A stretch of DNA of 64,000 nucleotides from Rhizobium sp. BT03 (GTDB lineage Bacteria; Pseudomonadota; Alphaproteobacteria; Rhizobiales; Rhizobiaceae), in assembly GCF_030053155.1 (NCBI RefSeq), contig NZ_CP125640.1, positions 62,001 through 126,000 on the forward strand. Direction: 5' to 3'. Below the pieces are notes generated by a model. It saw only the letters and a program-made list of their open reading frames with translations, was not told where the DNA came from and did not search any database. This document shows, in pieces, positions 36,001-44,297 of the stretch (positions within the stretch are counted from its first letter, which is position 1; the number at the start of each line of letters is the position of its first letter). The position numbers and the translations under genes are program-made.

Positions 36001-36031
36001 ATGGCATCATCGGAAAATCCGATGATGCCAT
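36001..36031 (+). terminator. Hairpin after the ABC-2 exporter
   Basis: ATGGCATCATCGG, short AAAAT loop, CCGATGATGCCAT: a perfect 13-bp stem followed by a T-rich stretch (CGATTTCTTCCGTTTTTC). It probably ends the exporter transcript. Confidence 0.65.
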
Positions 36032-36099
36032 CGATTTCTTCCGTTTTTCTTCCGCACCGACCCGAGGCATCTGCTCTCCCATTCAAATGGAGATGCGAG

Positions 36100-36837
36100 A
36101 TGACTGAAATCAGGATCGAAGGCGCGAAGGTGTTGATCGTCGGCGGCAGCTCGGGCATGGGCTTGGCGCTTGCCAGGCGCCTGCTCGATGAGGGGGCGTT
36201 GGTGACGATCGCGGGGCGTAGTCAAGAGAGGCTTGCAGCAGCTTGCCGCCAGCTCGGCGACTATCCGAAACTCGGGACGTGCGCTGTCGATATATCGCGA
36301 GAGGAGGAGGTTGCGGCGCTATTTCGAGATAGCGGACCGGTCGACCATATCGTCAGCACGGCCGCCGATATTGAAGGCGCCTATCAGTTGCTGCCGGCGA
36401 TCGAGCTTGCTGCAGTGCAACGGGTGGTCGAGAGCAAGTTCTACGGACCGCTGCTGCTGGCGAAATATGGCGCCGCCCATCTGCCGCCGTTGGGATCGAT
36501 CACCTTTACCTCAGGTATCGCGGCCTATCGGCCGGCGGCGCGCGGATCGGTGGTCGCCGCCGTCAATGCGGCGCTTGAAGGTCTGGTCAGGGCGCTTGCC
36601 GTCGAACTGGCGCCGATCCGCATCAATGCCGTGTCGCCGGGGTGGGTGGATACGCCGATCTGGAATTCCGTTGCCGGTGACGCCAAGCAGGCAACGCTCG
36701 ACGCGATGGCGCAACGCCTGCCGGCCGGGCGTGTCGGTCAGCCGGAGGATATTGCCGACGCGATCCGTTTCCTGGTCGGCAATGGTTTCACGACCGGCAC
36801 TATCCTGCATGTCGAAGGCGGGCATCGGCTGGTCTGA
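36100..36837 (+). CDS. SDR-fold protein lacking the catalytic Tyr-Lys pair
   Basis: This 245-residue short-chain dehydrogenase/reductase fold protein keeps the cofactor motif GGSSGMGLALARRL and the C-terminal INAVSPGWVDTPIWNS and GFTTGTILHVEGGHRL. At the place of YxxxK it has VAAVN (GSVVAAVNAALEGL, near residues 150-163), so both catalytic residues are missing, although a Ser is present in FTSGIAAY. It may be a non-catalytic binding protein, or use other residues. ATG at 36100 follows GGAG at seven bases. Its last 38 bp overlap the convergent LysR gene. Confidence 0.8.
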   Translation: MTEIRIEGAKVLIVGGSSGMGLALARRLLDEGALVTIAGRSQERLAAACRQLGDYPKLGTCAVDISREEEVAALFRDSGPVDHIVSTAADIEGAYQLLPAIELAAVQRVVESKFYGPLLLAKYGAAHLPPLGSITFTSGIAAYRPAARGSVVAAVNAALEGLVRALAVELAPIRINAVSPGWVDTPIWNSVAGDAKQATLDAMAQRLPAGRVGQPEDIADAIRFLVGNGFTTGTILHVEGGHRLV

Positions 36838-37723
36838 CCGGCGAGAGTTCTTCGCCGGCCGATTGCAGCAGGAGGGTGAGCGCCGGCGGCTGCACGCGCC
36901 GGCGCCGCCACATCATCACCAGCGCTGCCGCGGGTGATTCGCCCGGCCATGGCAGCTCGACAATATCGCTGCGCGCAGCGGCCGGGCCGAGTGCAAGACG
37001 CGGGACGAGGCCGTAACCGGCGCCCGATGCAACGAACCGGATGATCGTTGCGATACTGTCGGCTTGCGCGACGATGGGCGGTGTCGGCAGGCCTGCTTCT
37101 TCAAAAGTGGTGTCGAAGAGGTGGCGATAGACGCACCCGGTTTCGGTTGCGACAAAGGGCGCCGTGCTCAGCGCCGCGAGGCCTTCAGATGAAGGGGCCT
37201 GCGAATCGCGGCCGGCGATCAACACCAGCGGTTCGATGGAGATGCGGCGTGTCGCGAAGCGCTCGTCCTGCTGGCCGCGATCAAAGGTGAAGGCGACGTC
37301 GATCGAGCCGTGCTGCAATTGCGTATGCAATTCGCCGCTGCCGCCGATCTTGAGTTTGAGAGCAAGGCTGGGGTTCTGCCTGCGGAAGAGGGAGAGCCAG
37401 GGCGCCAGCCTTTCGGCGGCAATGGTTTCGAGCGCGCCCAGGATGATGGACTGTTCGGTTCTGCCGGCTGCAGAGCGAACGGCGGTCTTTGCCTCGTCAT
37501 TCAGCGCTAAAATCTCCTCCGCATAGGCCTTTAGCGCCGCACCCGCCGGCGTCGGAGCGACACCCTGGCGGGAGCGGAGAAAGAGTTCCACGCCAAGCTC
37601 TTCCTCCAGAGCCTGTATCTGGTCGCTGAGGCTCGATTGGGCGAGGTTGACCTCGGCGGCGGCGCGGGTGAGATTTTCATGCCGGATCACCGCAAGGAAT
37701 GTCTTCAATTGCCGTGGATTCAT
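36800..37723 (-). CDS. LysR-family transcriptional regulator
   Basis: This 307-residue LysR regulator has an N-terminal winged HTH (MNPRQLKTFLAVIRHENLTR, then SLSDQIQALEEELGVELFLR) and a substrate-binding domain from about residue 90. ATG at 37723 is the natural start; extra upstream codons lack similarity. It converges with and overlaps the atypical SDR gene by 38 bp. Its target is unclear because no divergent gene starts next to it; the EamA-like gene lies upstream on the same strand. Confidence 0.9.
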   Translation of the reverse strand: MNPRQLKTFLAVIRHENLTRAAAEVNLAQSSLSDQIQALEEELGVELFLRSRQGVAPTPAGAALKAYAEEILALNDEAKTAVRSAAGRTEQSIILGALETIAAERLAPWLSLFRRQNPSLALKLKIGGSGELHTQLQHGSIDVAFTFDRGQQDERFATRRISIEPLVLIAGRDSQAPSSEGLAALSTAPFVATETGCVYRHLFDTTFEEAGLPTPPIVAQADSIATIIRFVASGAGYGLVPRLALGPAAARSDIVELPWPGESPAAALVMMWRRRRVQPPALTLLLQSAGEELSPVRPADARLRHAG

Positions 37724-37838
37724 TTCAAGCTCCGCTGGGCGCGCAGGCGCCTTGACGCAGGATATCAACAAAGCGGAACCTGCTGCAACGCAGGAGCATT
37801 TTCGACGAAGGGCCTGTCTGCGTTGCGCCCCATTCCCC

Positions 37839-38276
37839 TCAGGCGCTGCTGACCAGCAGGGCGCCGAACAAGATGAGGAGGGTGCCGGCGCCGAGCTTCA
37901 TTATGTTGAGCTCTGAGGCCTCGCCGAGAAACAGAGCACCGATTGCCAGCGTCACCAGCACGTTGCAGCTCCAGATAGGCGCGAGTTTCGACACCGGGAC
38001 GCCGTAAGCGAAGAGCGCGAAGCTGATGAGGCCGGTGCCGACGGCGAAGCAGGCGCCTGATGTGGCGGCAAAACCGAGACCTTCGACAGTCCAGGGAGCC
38101 GGGCGCCAGATCAGCGCGGCGATCAGGCCGGCCAGCGCACAGGCGCCGCCGAAGGCGATCAGATAGACGGCGGCGCCGGTGGCTGATGTGGCGCTCTGCT
38201 TCTGGAAGATGGCGGTGATGCCCCAGAAAATGGCGGGCAGAATGCCGCCGATGACGATCGGCCAGAGTGAATTCAT
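37839..38276 (-). CDS. Small EamA-like membrane transporter protein
   Basis: This 145-residue protein has about five hydrophobic segments: IVIGGILPAIFWGITAIF, AVYLIAFGGACALAGLIAAL, GFAATSGACFAVGTGLISFA, VLVTLAIGALFLGEA and GAGTLLILFGALLVSSA. The pattern is one EamA/DMT repeat, half the length of a full ten-helix transporter, so it may dimerise. FLGEASELNIMKLGAGTLLI matches the end of EamA repeats. ATG at 38276 starts MNSLWPIVIGG. The substrate is unknown. Confidence 0.78.
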   Translation of the reverse strand: MNSLWPIVIGGILPAIFWGITAIFQKQSATSATGAAVYLIAFGGACALAGLIAALIWRPAPWTVEGLGFAATSGACFAVGTGLISFALFAYGVPVSKLAPIWSCNVLVTLAIGALFLGEASELNIMKLGAGTLLILFGALLVSSA

Positions 38277-38461
38277 CGCGAAACTCCTGTCGCACCCATA
38301 GGTCAGGGCCTTCGCCTCAGGCGACGGCGGGTCGAGCATGCGGGGTGCCACCGGACTAGGAGTTTCTTTTTGCTCTTTGTGGTCTTGTTGTTGCGCCTGA
38401 AGGTGACAGAAGCGACCGCTGCCGTAAAGCCGCGGCGACAGCGAATCGCAAGCTCTGCGGC

Positions 38462-39163
38462 TCAGTCGCGCATGCGCAGCTCGTCGGTCTGCATCTGCAG
38501 CGAGCCCAGCGTTTCCAGGAAGCTCATGCCGAGCAGGCTCTGGTCGAGCCGGCCATCCTCGGCGACGCTGGCTGCGACATTGTTGCGGACGATCGGGCCG
38601 ATCGCCACTTGGTCGAGCGTCACGGGCGCTGCGCGGCCGCGGCCGTTGGCGGTCATGACGGTCATGGAATAGCTGAGGCGGGAAAGGTCGATGCCGATCC
38701 GCTCGGCATCTTCGTGCGACAGCGCCACCATGCTGGCGCCGGTATCGACGAGCATCTCGATCGTCTGGCCGTTGACCGCGACATCGGCTTCGAAATGGCC
38801 GTTCAGCAGCTTGTGCAGGATGATCTCCTGGCCACCTTCGCTTGTGGTGACGACGACGGCGCGGCCGGGAACGAGGCCGGCGAGCAGCCGGTTGCCGACG
38901 CCGAGCGCGTCCTGGCGATAGAGATAGACGGTGACGAGCGCGAGGATGATCACCAGCCAGATCATCATGTGGCGCATCGTTTCACCGATGCTGCTCCGGC
39001 GCGCCCAGATGCCGGCCGACAGCATCAGCGCGATCGGCAGCAGATAGACGACGCGAACGAAGTCATCGCTTTGCAGGCCGAGGATCCGGCTGCTGTCATT
39101 GTTGACGATCAGCAGCGCAAGGCCGATGCCGATTACGACGAGGAAGACGGTCAAACGGATCAT
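38462..39163 (-). CDS. Membrane-anchored retropepsin-like aspartyl protease (TIGR02281 type)
   Basis: This 233-residue protein has three N-terminal hydrophobic segments (residues ~2-22, 38-56 and 68-84). They are followed by a retropepsin-like domain with the active-site motif MLVDTGASMVALS near residue 140 and FLETLGSLQMQTDELRM at the end. Such clan AA proteases form dimers with one Asp from each subunit and occur in alpha-proteobacteria. It starts in a 4-bp overlap with the DUF1289 gene. The protein target is unknown. Confidence 0.85.
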   Translation of the reverse strand: MIRLTVFLVVIGIGLALLIVNNDSSRILGLQSDDFVRVVYLLPIALMLSAGIWARRSSIGETMRHMMIWLVIILALVTVYLYRQDALGVGNRLLAGLVPGRAVVVTTSEGGQEIILHKLLNGHFEADVAVNGQTIEMLVDTGASMVALSHEDAERIGIDLSRLSYSMTVMTANGRGRAAPVTLDQVAIGPIVRNNVAASVAEDGRLDQSLLGMSFLETLGSLQMQTDELRMRD

Positions 39164-39387
39164 AAAGGCCGCTCCGGTCCGCTGGCGAGGCCTGTTTCCA
39201 TGTGGTTCGATACCGCGGCGGCGCCTGCAAGCCTTGCCGGCAGCAGCGCCATGATCCGGCTCCGCTCGGTGTCGGAGTAGCTCACCCAGCTGCCGATTTC
39301 CTGGAGAGTCCGGCCGCAGCCGGCGCAAAATCCGGTGGCTGAAACCAGCGAGCAGACGTGAATGCAGGGTGTTTGCATGAAGGACAT
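39160..39387 (-). CDS. DUF1289 cysteine-rich small protein
   Basis: This 75-residue protein has the DUF1289 pattern: TPCIHVC, then FCAGCGRTLQEIGSWV, four cysteines likely to bind metal or a cluster. The C-terminal part (LPARLAGAAAVSNHMETG) is not conserved. It could start at 39387 or 39378; neither has a clear ribosome site. It is coupled by a 4-bp overlap to the aspartyl protease. Function unknown. Confidence 0.82.
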   Translation of the reverse strand: MSFMQTPCIHVCSLVSATGFCAGCGRTLQEIGSWVSYSDTERSRIMALLPARLAGAAAVSNHMETGLASGPERPL

Positions 39388-39396
39388 ATCGGAGTT

Positions 39397-40179
39397 TCAA
39401 AGAGCCGTGGCAAGGGCGCAAAGCGCGGCGATTTCACAAATTTGCTGCGTCGCGCCCAGCGTGTCGCCGGTGTGGCCGGCAAGCTTGCGGCGGATGAAGG
39501 CGGTAAAGGCAAGTGCGGCGATGCCGGCGGCAAGCAGGCTGGTGACCAGCGGCCGCAGACCGAAGGCCGGCCAGATCAGAAGCGCCGCCACGAGGCCGGC
39601 CGAGGCGAGGGCAAATTGCATCGCCGCTTCATCCGGCTGGCCGGTCGAGGCGGCGACGCCATCGGCCTTGGCCGGCGGCAGCCGCTGCCAGTGCCAGGCG
39701 ATGGCGCCGCGGCTGAGTGCGGCGACGGCGGGAATGGCAAGGGCCGACGTGAGCGGCGAGGCGTGGCCGGCAATGGCGGCAAGTGCTGCCGCTCGGATCG
39801 CGAAGGAGAGGATCAGCGCTATCGCGCCGTAAGTGCCGATCCGGCTGTCCTTCATGATCTCGAGGCTCTGCTCGCGGCTCTTGCCGCCGCCGATGCCGTC
39901 GGCCGTATCGGCGAGGCCATCCTCGTGCAGCGCGCCGGTGACGACGACCTGGATGGACAGCGCGATCAGGGCCGCCATCGGTGGATCGGCGCGCAGCCCC
40001 AAAAGCAGAAGCAGGGCGAGTGCGGGGACGAGGCCGATGATGATGCCGGCGAAGGGAAAGGCGCGCACCAGCCGGCCCAGCCTGCCGTCATAGGTTTTGA
40101 ACAACGATTGCGGCATGGGAATGCGGCTGAGGAAGGCGACGGCGCGGGCGGTATCGACCGCAAGGTCCTTGATCTTCAT
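39397..40179 (-). CDS. cobS: Adenosylcobinamide-GDP ribazoletransferase (CobS/CobV)
   Basis: This 260-residue inner-membrane protein joins adenosylcobinamide-GDP to alpha-ribazole(-phosphate), the last assembly step of cobalamin. Family features: FLSRIPMP near the N-terminus, the Asp-rich [18 protein letters not shown] with [16 protein letters not shown], and several hydrophobic helices. ATG at 40179 starts [16 protein letters not shown]. Named cobV in Pseudomonas denitrificans usage and cobS elsewhere. It diverges from cobT across 169 bp, so the two genes for the lower-ligand steps share a control region. Confidence 0.92.
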   Translation of the reverse strand: MKIKDLAVDTARAVAFLSRIPMPQSLFKTYDGRLGRLVRAFPFAGIIIGLVPALALLLLLGLRADPPMAALIALSIQVVVTGALHEDGLADTADGIGGGKSREQSLEIMKDSRIGTYGAIALILSFAIRAAALAAIAGHASPLTSALAIPAVAALSRGAIAWHWQRLPPAKADGVAASTGQPDEAAMQFALASAGLVAALLIWPAFGLRPLVTSLLAAGIAALAFTAFIRRKLAGHTGDTLGATQQICEIAALCALATAL

Positions 40180-40348
40180 TCTGCTTCGTTCCGCCCAAGG
40201 TCTTATGCTCGCGGGGGCGCTTTTGGAGTTGTTCGCCTCGTCGGGCCGCTTTAAGAGAGTTGCGACCGCAAAGAAGCTGATTTGCTCGACGCAAACAAGT
40301 GGTTTGCGTGAAAACAAGAATACCCGGATTCATAGGAAAACCGCACAG

Positions 40349-41365
40349 ATGAGCGTTTCAGGCCTGCCGTTCGACGATTTCCGTACCCTGCTCCGCGACC
40401 TGCCGGGGCCGGATGCCCGTGCGCTGGTGGCCGCGCGCGAACGCGACGCGCAGCTGACGAAGCCGCCGGGCGCGCTCGGGCGGCTCGAGGAAATCGCCTT
40501 CTGGCTTGCCGCCTGGACGGGCCGCACCCCTGCCGTCAACCGGCCGCTAGTGGCGATCTTCGCCGGCAATCACGGTGTCACCAGGCAGGGCATCACGCCC
40601 TTTCCGCCGGCGGTGACGCAGCAGATGGTCGAGAATTTCGCCGCCGGGGGTGCTGCGATCAACCAGATCTGCGTCGCCTACGATCTCGGGCTGAAGGTCT
40701 TCGACCTGGCGCTCGATTATCCCACTGGCGACATCACCGAGGAAGCAGCACTTTCCGAGCGCGATTGCGCCGCAACCATGGCCTTCGGCATGGAGGCGAT
40801 TGCCGGCGGCACCGACCTGCTCTGCATCGGCGAAATGGGCATCGGCAACACGACGATTGCCGCCGCGATCAATTATGCGCTCTACGGCGGTTCGGCACGC
40901 GACTGGGCCGGACCCGGCACCGGCTCGGAAGGCGAGATGCTGGAGCGCAAAGTTGCTGCGGTGGAAAAGGCCGTCGAGCTCCACGGTGATCATCTCGACG
41001 ATCCCCTGGAAATCATGCGACGCCTCGGCGGCCGCGAAATCGCGGCGATGGCCGGCGCCATCCTCGCAGCCCGCATGGAGCGTATCCCGGTGCTGATCGA
41101 CGGATATGTCGCGACTGCTGCTGCTGCGATCCTCAAAGCCGCCAATCCCTCCGCGCTCGACCATTGCCTGATCGGCCACGTCTCCGCCGAGCCTGGACAT
41201 CTGCGCGCGATCGAGATGCTCGGCAAGACGCCGCTTCTGGCGCTCGGCATGCGGCTCGGCGAAGGCACGGGCGCGGCGCTCGCCGCCGGCATCGTCAAAG
41301 CCGCCGCTGCCTGCCATTCCGGCATGGCGACCTTTGCCCAGGCCGGCGTGACCAACAAAGACTGA
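40349..41365 (+). CDS. cobT: Nicotinate-nucleotide--dimethylbenzimidazole phosphoribosyltransferase
   Basis: This 338-residue CobT-family enzyme makes alpha-ribazole phosphate from dimethylbenzimidazole. Motifs are LTKPPGALGRLE, IFAGNHGVTRQGITPFP, GEMGIGNTTIAAA, and the C-terminal IGHVSAEPGH with LRLGEGTGA, which holds the catalytic Glu. The start is ATG at 40349, giving the standard length; the frame is open further upstream without similarity. It is divergent from cobS. A family D repeat follows the gene. Confidence 0.94.
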   Translation: MSVSGLPFDDFRTLLRDLPGPDARALVAARERDAQLTKPPGALGRLEEIAFWLAAWTGRTPAVNRPLVAIFAGNHGVTRQGITPFPPAVTQQMVENFAAGGAAINQICVAYDLGLKVFDLALDYPTGDITEEAALSERDCAATMAFGMEAIAGGTDLLCIGEMGIGNTTIAAAINYALYGGSARDWAGPGTGSEGEMLERKVAAVEKAVELHGDHLDDPLEIMRRLGGREIAAMAGAILAARMERIPVLIDGYVATAAAAILKAANPSALDHCLIGHVSAEPGHLRAIEMLGKTPLLALGMRLGEGTGAALAAGIVKAAAACHSGMATFAQAGVTNKD

Positions 41366-41384
41366 GGCCGTGGTCGGCGCCGTC

Positions 41385-41490
41385 TAAAGCGCGTCGCGTC
41401 AAACTTGATTCATGCTACGCGCTTTAGCTCTTTGTTTTAACGCATGTCGTTGCCGCAAAACCGCTGCACACTTTTGCGCGACATGCTTTA
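41385..41490 (+). repeat. Dispersed intergenic repeat, family D (copy 3)
   Basis: A first stem TAAAGCGCG(TCG) ... TACGCGCTTTA (41385-41426) is followed by TCTTTGTTTT and a second palindrome GCATGTCG ... CGACATGC (41442-41487) containing GCCGCAAAACCGCTGCACAC. This is the best-preserved copy with 59350. It lies between cobT and dgkA; a further ~110 bp to the dgkA start has no clear element. Confidence 0.88.
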
Positions 41491-41599
41491 TCCGCACGCG
41501 GCTTCGCTTGCGCCGCCCAGGTGGATTCGGTATCTGCGTATTCGGTCATCAAAAAGGGACGGCAAAGCCTTTCCCGGTCTGGAAGAGGAGAGAGGCGTC

Positions 41600-41989
41600 T
41601 TGACGAAGCCTGCGGTGACGAAACAGACCGGATTTCGGCATTTCACCGCTGCCGCCAGCTATTCCTGGGCAGGCTTCCTGCGGGTGCTGAAAGAGGCAGC
41701 CTTCCGCCAGGAACTCGGTTTCTTCGTCGTTTCGATCGCGGCCTTAGCGCTGGTGGGGGCGAGCGCGGGCGAGATCGTCGTTGCGGTGCTGCTGTTTCTC
41801 GGGCTGTTTTCGATGGAGGCGATGAATACCGCCGTCGAAGAGGTGATCGACCGGATTTCGCCGGAGATTTCGATCGTCGGCAAACATGCCAAGGATCTCG
41901 GCTCCTTCGCGGTGAGCTGCATGATCGCCGCCTGCTGCCTCTATCTCGGCTTCATCCTCGGCAAACACCTGTTCTTCAGCCCGGCATGA
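41600..41989 (+). CDS. dgkA: Diacylglycerol kinase DgkA
   Basis: This 129-residue prokaryotic-type integral membrane kinase recycles diacylglycerol to phosphatidic acid. The signature EAMNTAVEEVIDRISPE (near residues 73-89) carries the catalytic and metal-binding Glu residues. Three hydrophobic helices follow or precede it. The chosen start is TTG at 41600 after GAGAGG; no ATG or GTG fits better. The stop codon lies inside a 45-bp palindrome. In rhizobia such kinases recycle diacylglycerol made by phospholipid-dependent glucan or lipid modification. Confidence 0.92.
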   Translation: MTKPAVTKQTGFRHFTAAASYSWAGFLRVLKEAAFRQELGFFVVSIAALALVGASAGEIVVAVLLFLGLFSMEAMNTAVEEVIDRISPEISIVGKHAKDLGSFAVSCMIAACCLYLGFILGKHLFFSPA

Positions 41990-42022
41990 CTTAGGCCGAA
42001 TCGGCCTAAGTCATGCCGGGCT
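41978..42022. terminator. 45-bp perfect palindrome across the dgkA stop
   Basis: Two 22-bp arms (41978-41999 and 42001-42022) are perfect complements around one central base. The dgkA stop TGA (41987-41989) is inside the left arm. Such a stem would end or protect transcripts from either side; the convergent histidine-kinase gene ends 72 bp away. No T-tract follows. Confidence 0.8.
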
Positions 42023-42036
42023 GCCGCAAATAAATG

Positions 42037-42086
42037 ATGCATGACGTCTGCCCGAAAACCGCTGGCACTTGTCGGCATCATGCTTT
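42037..42086 (+). repeat. Degenerate family D repeat (copy 5, partial)
   Basis: GCATGACGTCTGCCCGAAAACCG-like sequence ending CGGCATCATGCTTT corresponds to the second palindrome of family D (GCATGTCGTTGCCGCAAAAC) with several changes. Only this half is present. Confidence 0.6.
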
Positions 42087-42093
42087 GGCTGAA

Positions 42094-43629
42094 TCAGGCG
42101 AAACTCTTGCGCTTGCGCGCGACGGCCTGGGCCTCTTCGACGGCCGGCAGGCTCTGGAGCACGCGCTTGGCGGGCAGGATGGCGATGACCTCGGTGCCCT
42201 CGCGCAGCTTTGATTTCAGCACGAACTGTCCGTCATGCTTGGCAAGGATCGCCTGGACGATCGGCAGGCCGAGGCCGGTGCCCTGTTCGGCGCTCTTGAT
42301 GGCGATCGAGCCCTGGCCGAAGGCCGACAGGACGACGGGAATCTCTTCTTCCGGAATGCCGGGGCCGTTATCCCTGATCGAAATGTATTGTCCGCCGCCG
42401 GCCGTCCAGCCGACCTTGACGTGGATTTCGCCGCCCTGCGGCGTGAACTTGACCGCATTGGAGAGAAGGTTGAGCACCACCTGGCGCATTGACTTCTCGT
42501 CCGCCCAAATGGCCGGCAGCTGCCGCTCGAACTGATCCGAAATGGCGATGTTCTTGGCGCGGGCGCGCAGCTGGACCATGCCGATGCAATCTTCGGTGAT
42601 ATCGAGAAGCGAGATCGCCTCCTCGCTCAGCTCATATTTGCCGGCCTCGATGCGGGAGAGATCGAGGATCTCGTTGATGAGATCGAGCAGATGCTGGCCG
42701 GAGCGGTGGATGTCGCCGGCATATTCCTTGTAGGTCGGATTGGCGAGCGGCCCCATGACTTCGGCCGACATCACCTCGGAGAAGCCGAGGATGGCGTTGA
42801 GCGGGGTTCTGAGTTCGTGCGACATGGAGGCAAGGAAGCGGGACTTGGCGAGGTTAGCCTCCTCGGCGCGGCGGCGCGCCTCGTCCGACATCGATTTCGC
42901 CACTTCAAGCTCGGCGATCAGGTCGTCTTTTTCCGACTGGTAGGAAAGGATCCTGAGGTTCGACTTGAACAGCCGGTCGCTGATATAGTTGAAGAAGACG
43001 AGGGTGCTGGTGAAGAGCCCCGTCAGGCTGATTTCGAGGAGGTCGCGCGACAGGCCGCTCTTGGCGGCGAGCGCCAGAACCGCCGGCGCGAAGGCTGCGA
43101 GCACGGCAGGCGTCAGCATGAAATTCGACATCGCCGTGACGGAAAGCGCGATCAGCAGCGTCGCACCCTTATAAAGGATAAAGCTCGACGGCTCGCAGCT
43201 GTCGCAGCCCTGCAGCGCGAAGACCGCCCAGCAGCAGCCGAGCAGGACCTGGCCGAGCAGCAGCAGGCGGCGCCATTTGCGGGCGCTCTCTGGGGTGATT
43301 TCCTGCCGGCGGGCGCGCCGTGCCAGCAGGATATTGCCGGTGTGACAGGTGAGCGTCAGCAGCGCCCAGAAGAGCAACTGCGTATCTTGAGTGAAATAAA
43401 CGCCAAGAGCGGTGATGATGACGATGAAGAGCGGCATGACCGTCGCGCCCTGCAGCATCGACGCCACATACATCTTGAGGACGTCACGGTCGAAGGAGGA
43501 ATTGGACGCATGGCCGGACTGAAGACGTTCGCGCGTTTGCCGCACGGCCTTGGAAACGGCCTTGTTGCGGTGGCTGCGCGACCTGTCGACGATAATCTTG
43601 TCGGTCGATGTGCTTACGCCGGTACTCAT
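42094..43629 (-). CDS. Membrane histidine kinase, PdhS/DivJ-like
   Basis: This 511-residue sensor kinase has several N-terminal hydrophobic helices (residues ~60-200), a short coiled stretch (YQSEKDDLIAELEVAKSMSD) and a catalytic core: H-box SHELRTPLNAILGFSEVM with phospho-acceptor His near residue 275, then NLLSNAVKFTP (N), IRDNGPGIP (G1) and GTGLGLPIV (G2). The FSEVM after the H-box is shared by the PdhS family (PleC, DivJ, CbrA), which phosphorylates DivK. No receiver domain and no adjacent response regulator, so it is an orphan. A cell-cycle role is inferred. Confidence 0.85.
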   Translation of the reverse strand: MSTGVSTSTDKIIVDRSRSHRNKAVSKAVRQTRERLQSGHASNSSFDRDVLKMYVASMLQGATVMPLFIVIITALGVYFTQDTQLLFWALLTLTCHTGNILLARRARRQEITPESARKWRRLLLLGQVLLGCCWAVFALQGCDSCEPSSFILYKGATLLIALSVTAMSNFMLTPAVLAAFAPAVLALAAKSGLSRDLLEISLTGLFTSTLVFFNYISDRLFKSNLRILSYQSEKDDLIAELEVAKSMSDEARRRAEEANLAKSRFLASMSHELRTPLNAILGFSEVMSAEVMGPLANPTYKEYAGDIHRSGQHLLDLINEILDLSRIEAGKYELSEEAISLLDITEDCIGMVQLRARAKNIAISDQFERQLPAIWADEKSMRQVVLNLLSNAVKFTPQGGEIHVKVGWTAGGGQYISIRDNGPGIPEEEIPVVLSAFGQGSIAIKSAEQGTGLGLPIVQAILAKHDGQFVLKSKLREGTEVIAILPAKRVLQSLPAVEEAQAVARKRKSFA

Positions 43630-43735
43630 GTGCACGTTGAAACTTCATCCCAGGGTGGATAAGAGCTTAACCGGCAATTCTTAAGAAGATGTTTGCCATC
43701 TTTGCCAAGGATTTGTTTTTTAAGGAGGCGAAAGC

Positions 43736-44293
43736 GTGACACGGAGCCTGCGCCTGATTCGCGACGGCGTGACCGCTCTTGCCCTGCTGGCGCTCCTGGC
43801 GCTGATCGCCGCCAAGCTCAACGATGCAGGAAGCGTCGAATATGCGGGCGCTTTCCATGCTGCCGATGGCGACAGTCTGACTTTAGGAGGCGAACGTTTG
43901 CGCCTCGAAGGCATCGATGCACCGGAGCTCAACCAGAGCTGCGAGCGGGCGGGGCATGCCTGGGCCTGCGGACGGGCGGCGCGTGAGGCGCTGCAGGGCA
44001 TGGTTCTGGCATCGGGAACGCTTTGCCGGGGCAGCCGGCGCGACCGCTACGACAGACTGCTTGTCATCTGCCGGAGCGGGACGGGCGGCGACATCAACGC
44101 CGCTATGGTGCGCCGGGGCATGGCAATCTCCTATGGCGGTTACGGCAAGGAGGAGGCCGAGGCGAGGGCCGCGAAGGCGGGGCTCTGGGTGGGGACTTTC
44201 GAGCGGCCGCGCGATGTGCGCGACCACGCGCGCCAGAGTTCTGCTTCCGGTGGCCCCCTGCGCTTCATCAGGCGGATCGTCGGATGGGAGTGA
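43736..44293 (+). CDS. Thermonuclease-family (SNase-like) membrane-anchored nuclease
   Basis: This 185-residue protein has an N-terminal membrane anchor or signal (ALALLALLALIAAKL) and a staphylococcal-nuclease-like domain: HAADGDSLTLGGERLRLEGI, DAPEL, RDRYDRLLVIC and NAAMVRRGMAISYGGYGKEEAEA. The Asp/Arg/Glu catalytic set appears present (LEGIDAPE, DRYDR, KEEAEARAAKAGLW). Such proteins may degrade nucleic acid in the periplasm. The start is GTG at 43736. The following gene begins 4 bp after its stop, so they are co-transcribed. Confidence 0.85.
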   Translation: MTRSLRLIRDGVTALALLALLALIAAKLNDAGSVEYAGAFHAADGDSLTLGGERLRLEGIDAPELNQSCERAGHAWACGRAAREALQGMVLASGTLCRGSRRDRYDRLLVICRSGTGGDINAAMVRRGMAISYGGYGKEEAEARAAKAGLWVGTFERPRDVRDHARQSSASGGPLRFIRRIVGWE

Positions 44294-44297
44294 GGTC

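Noticed and set aside
40180..40348. Cobalamin riboswitch between cobS and cobT, or before the cob genes
   Set aside because: No convincing B12-box or nested stems were seen in the 169 bp; the cob operon leader at 1 lies outside the window.
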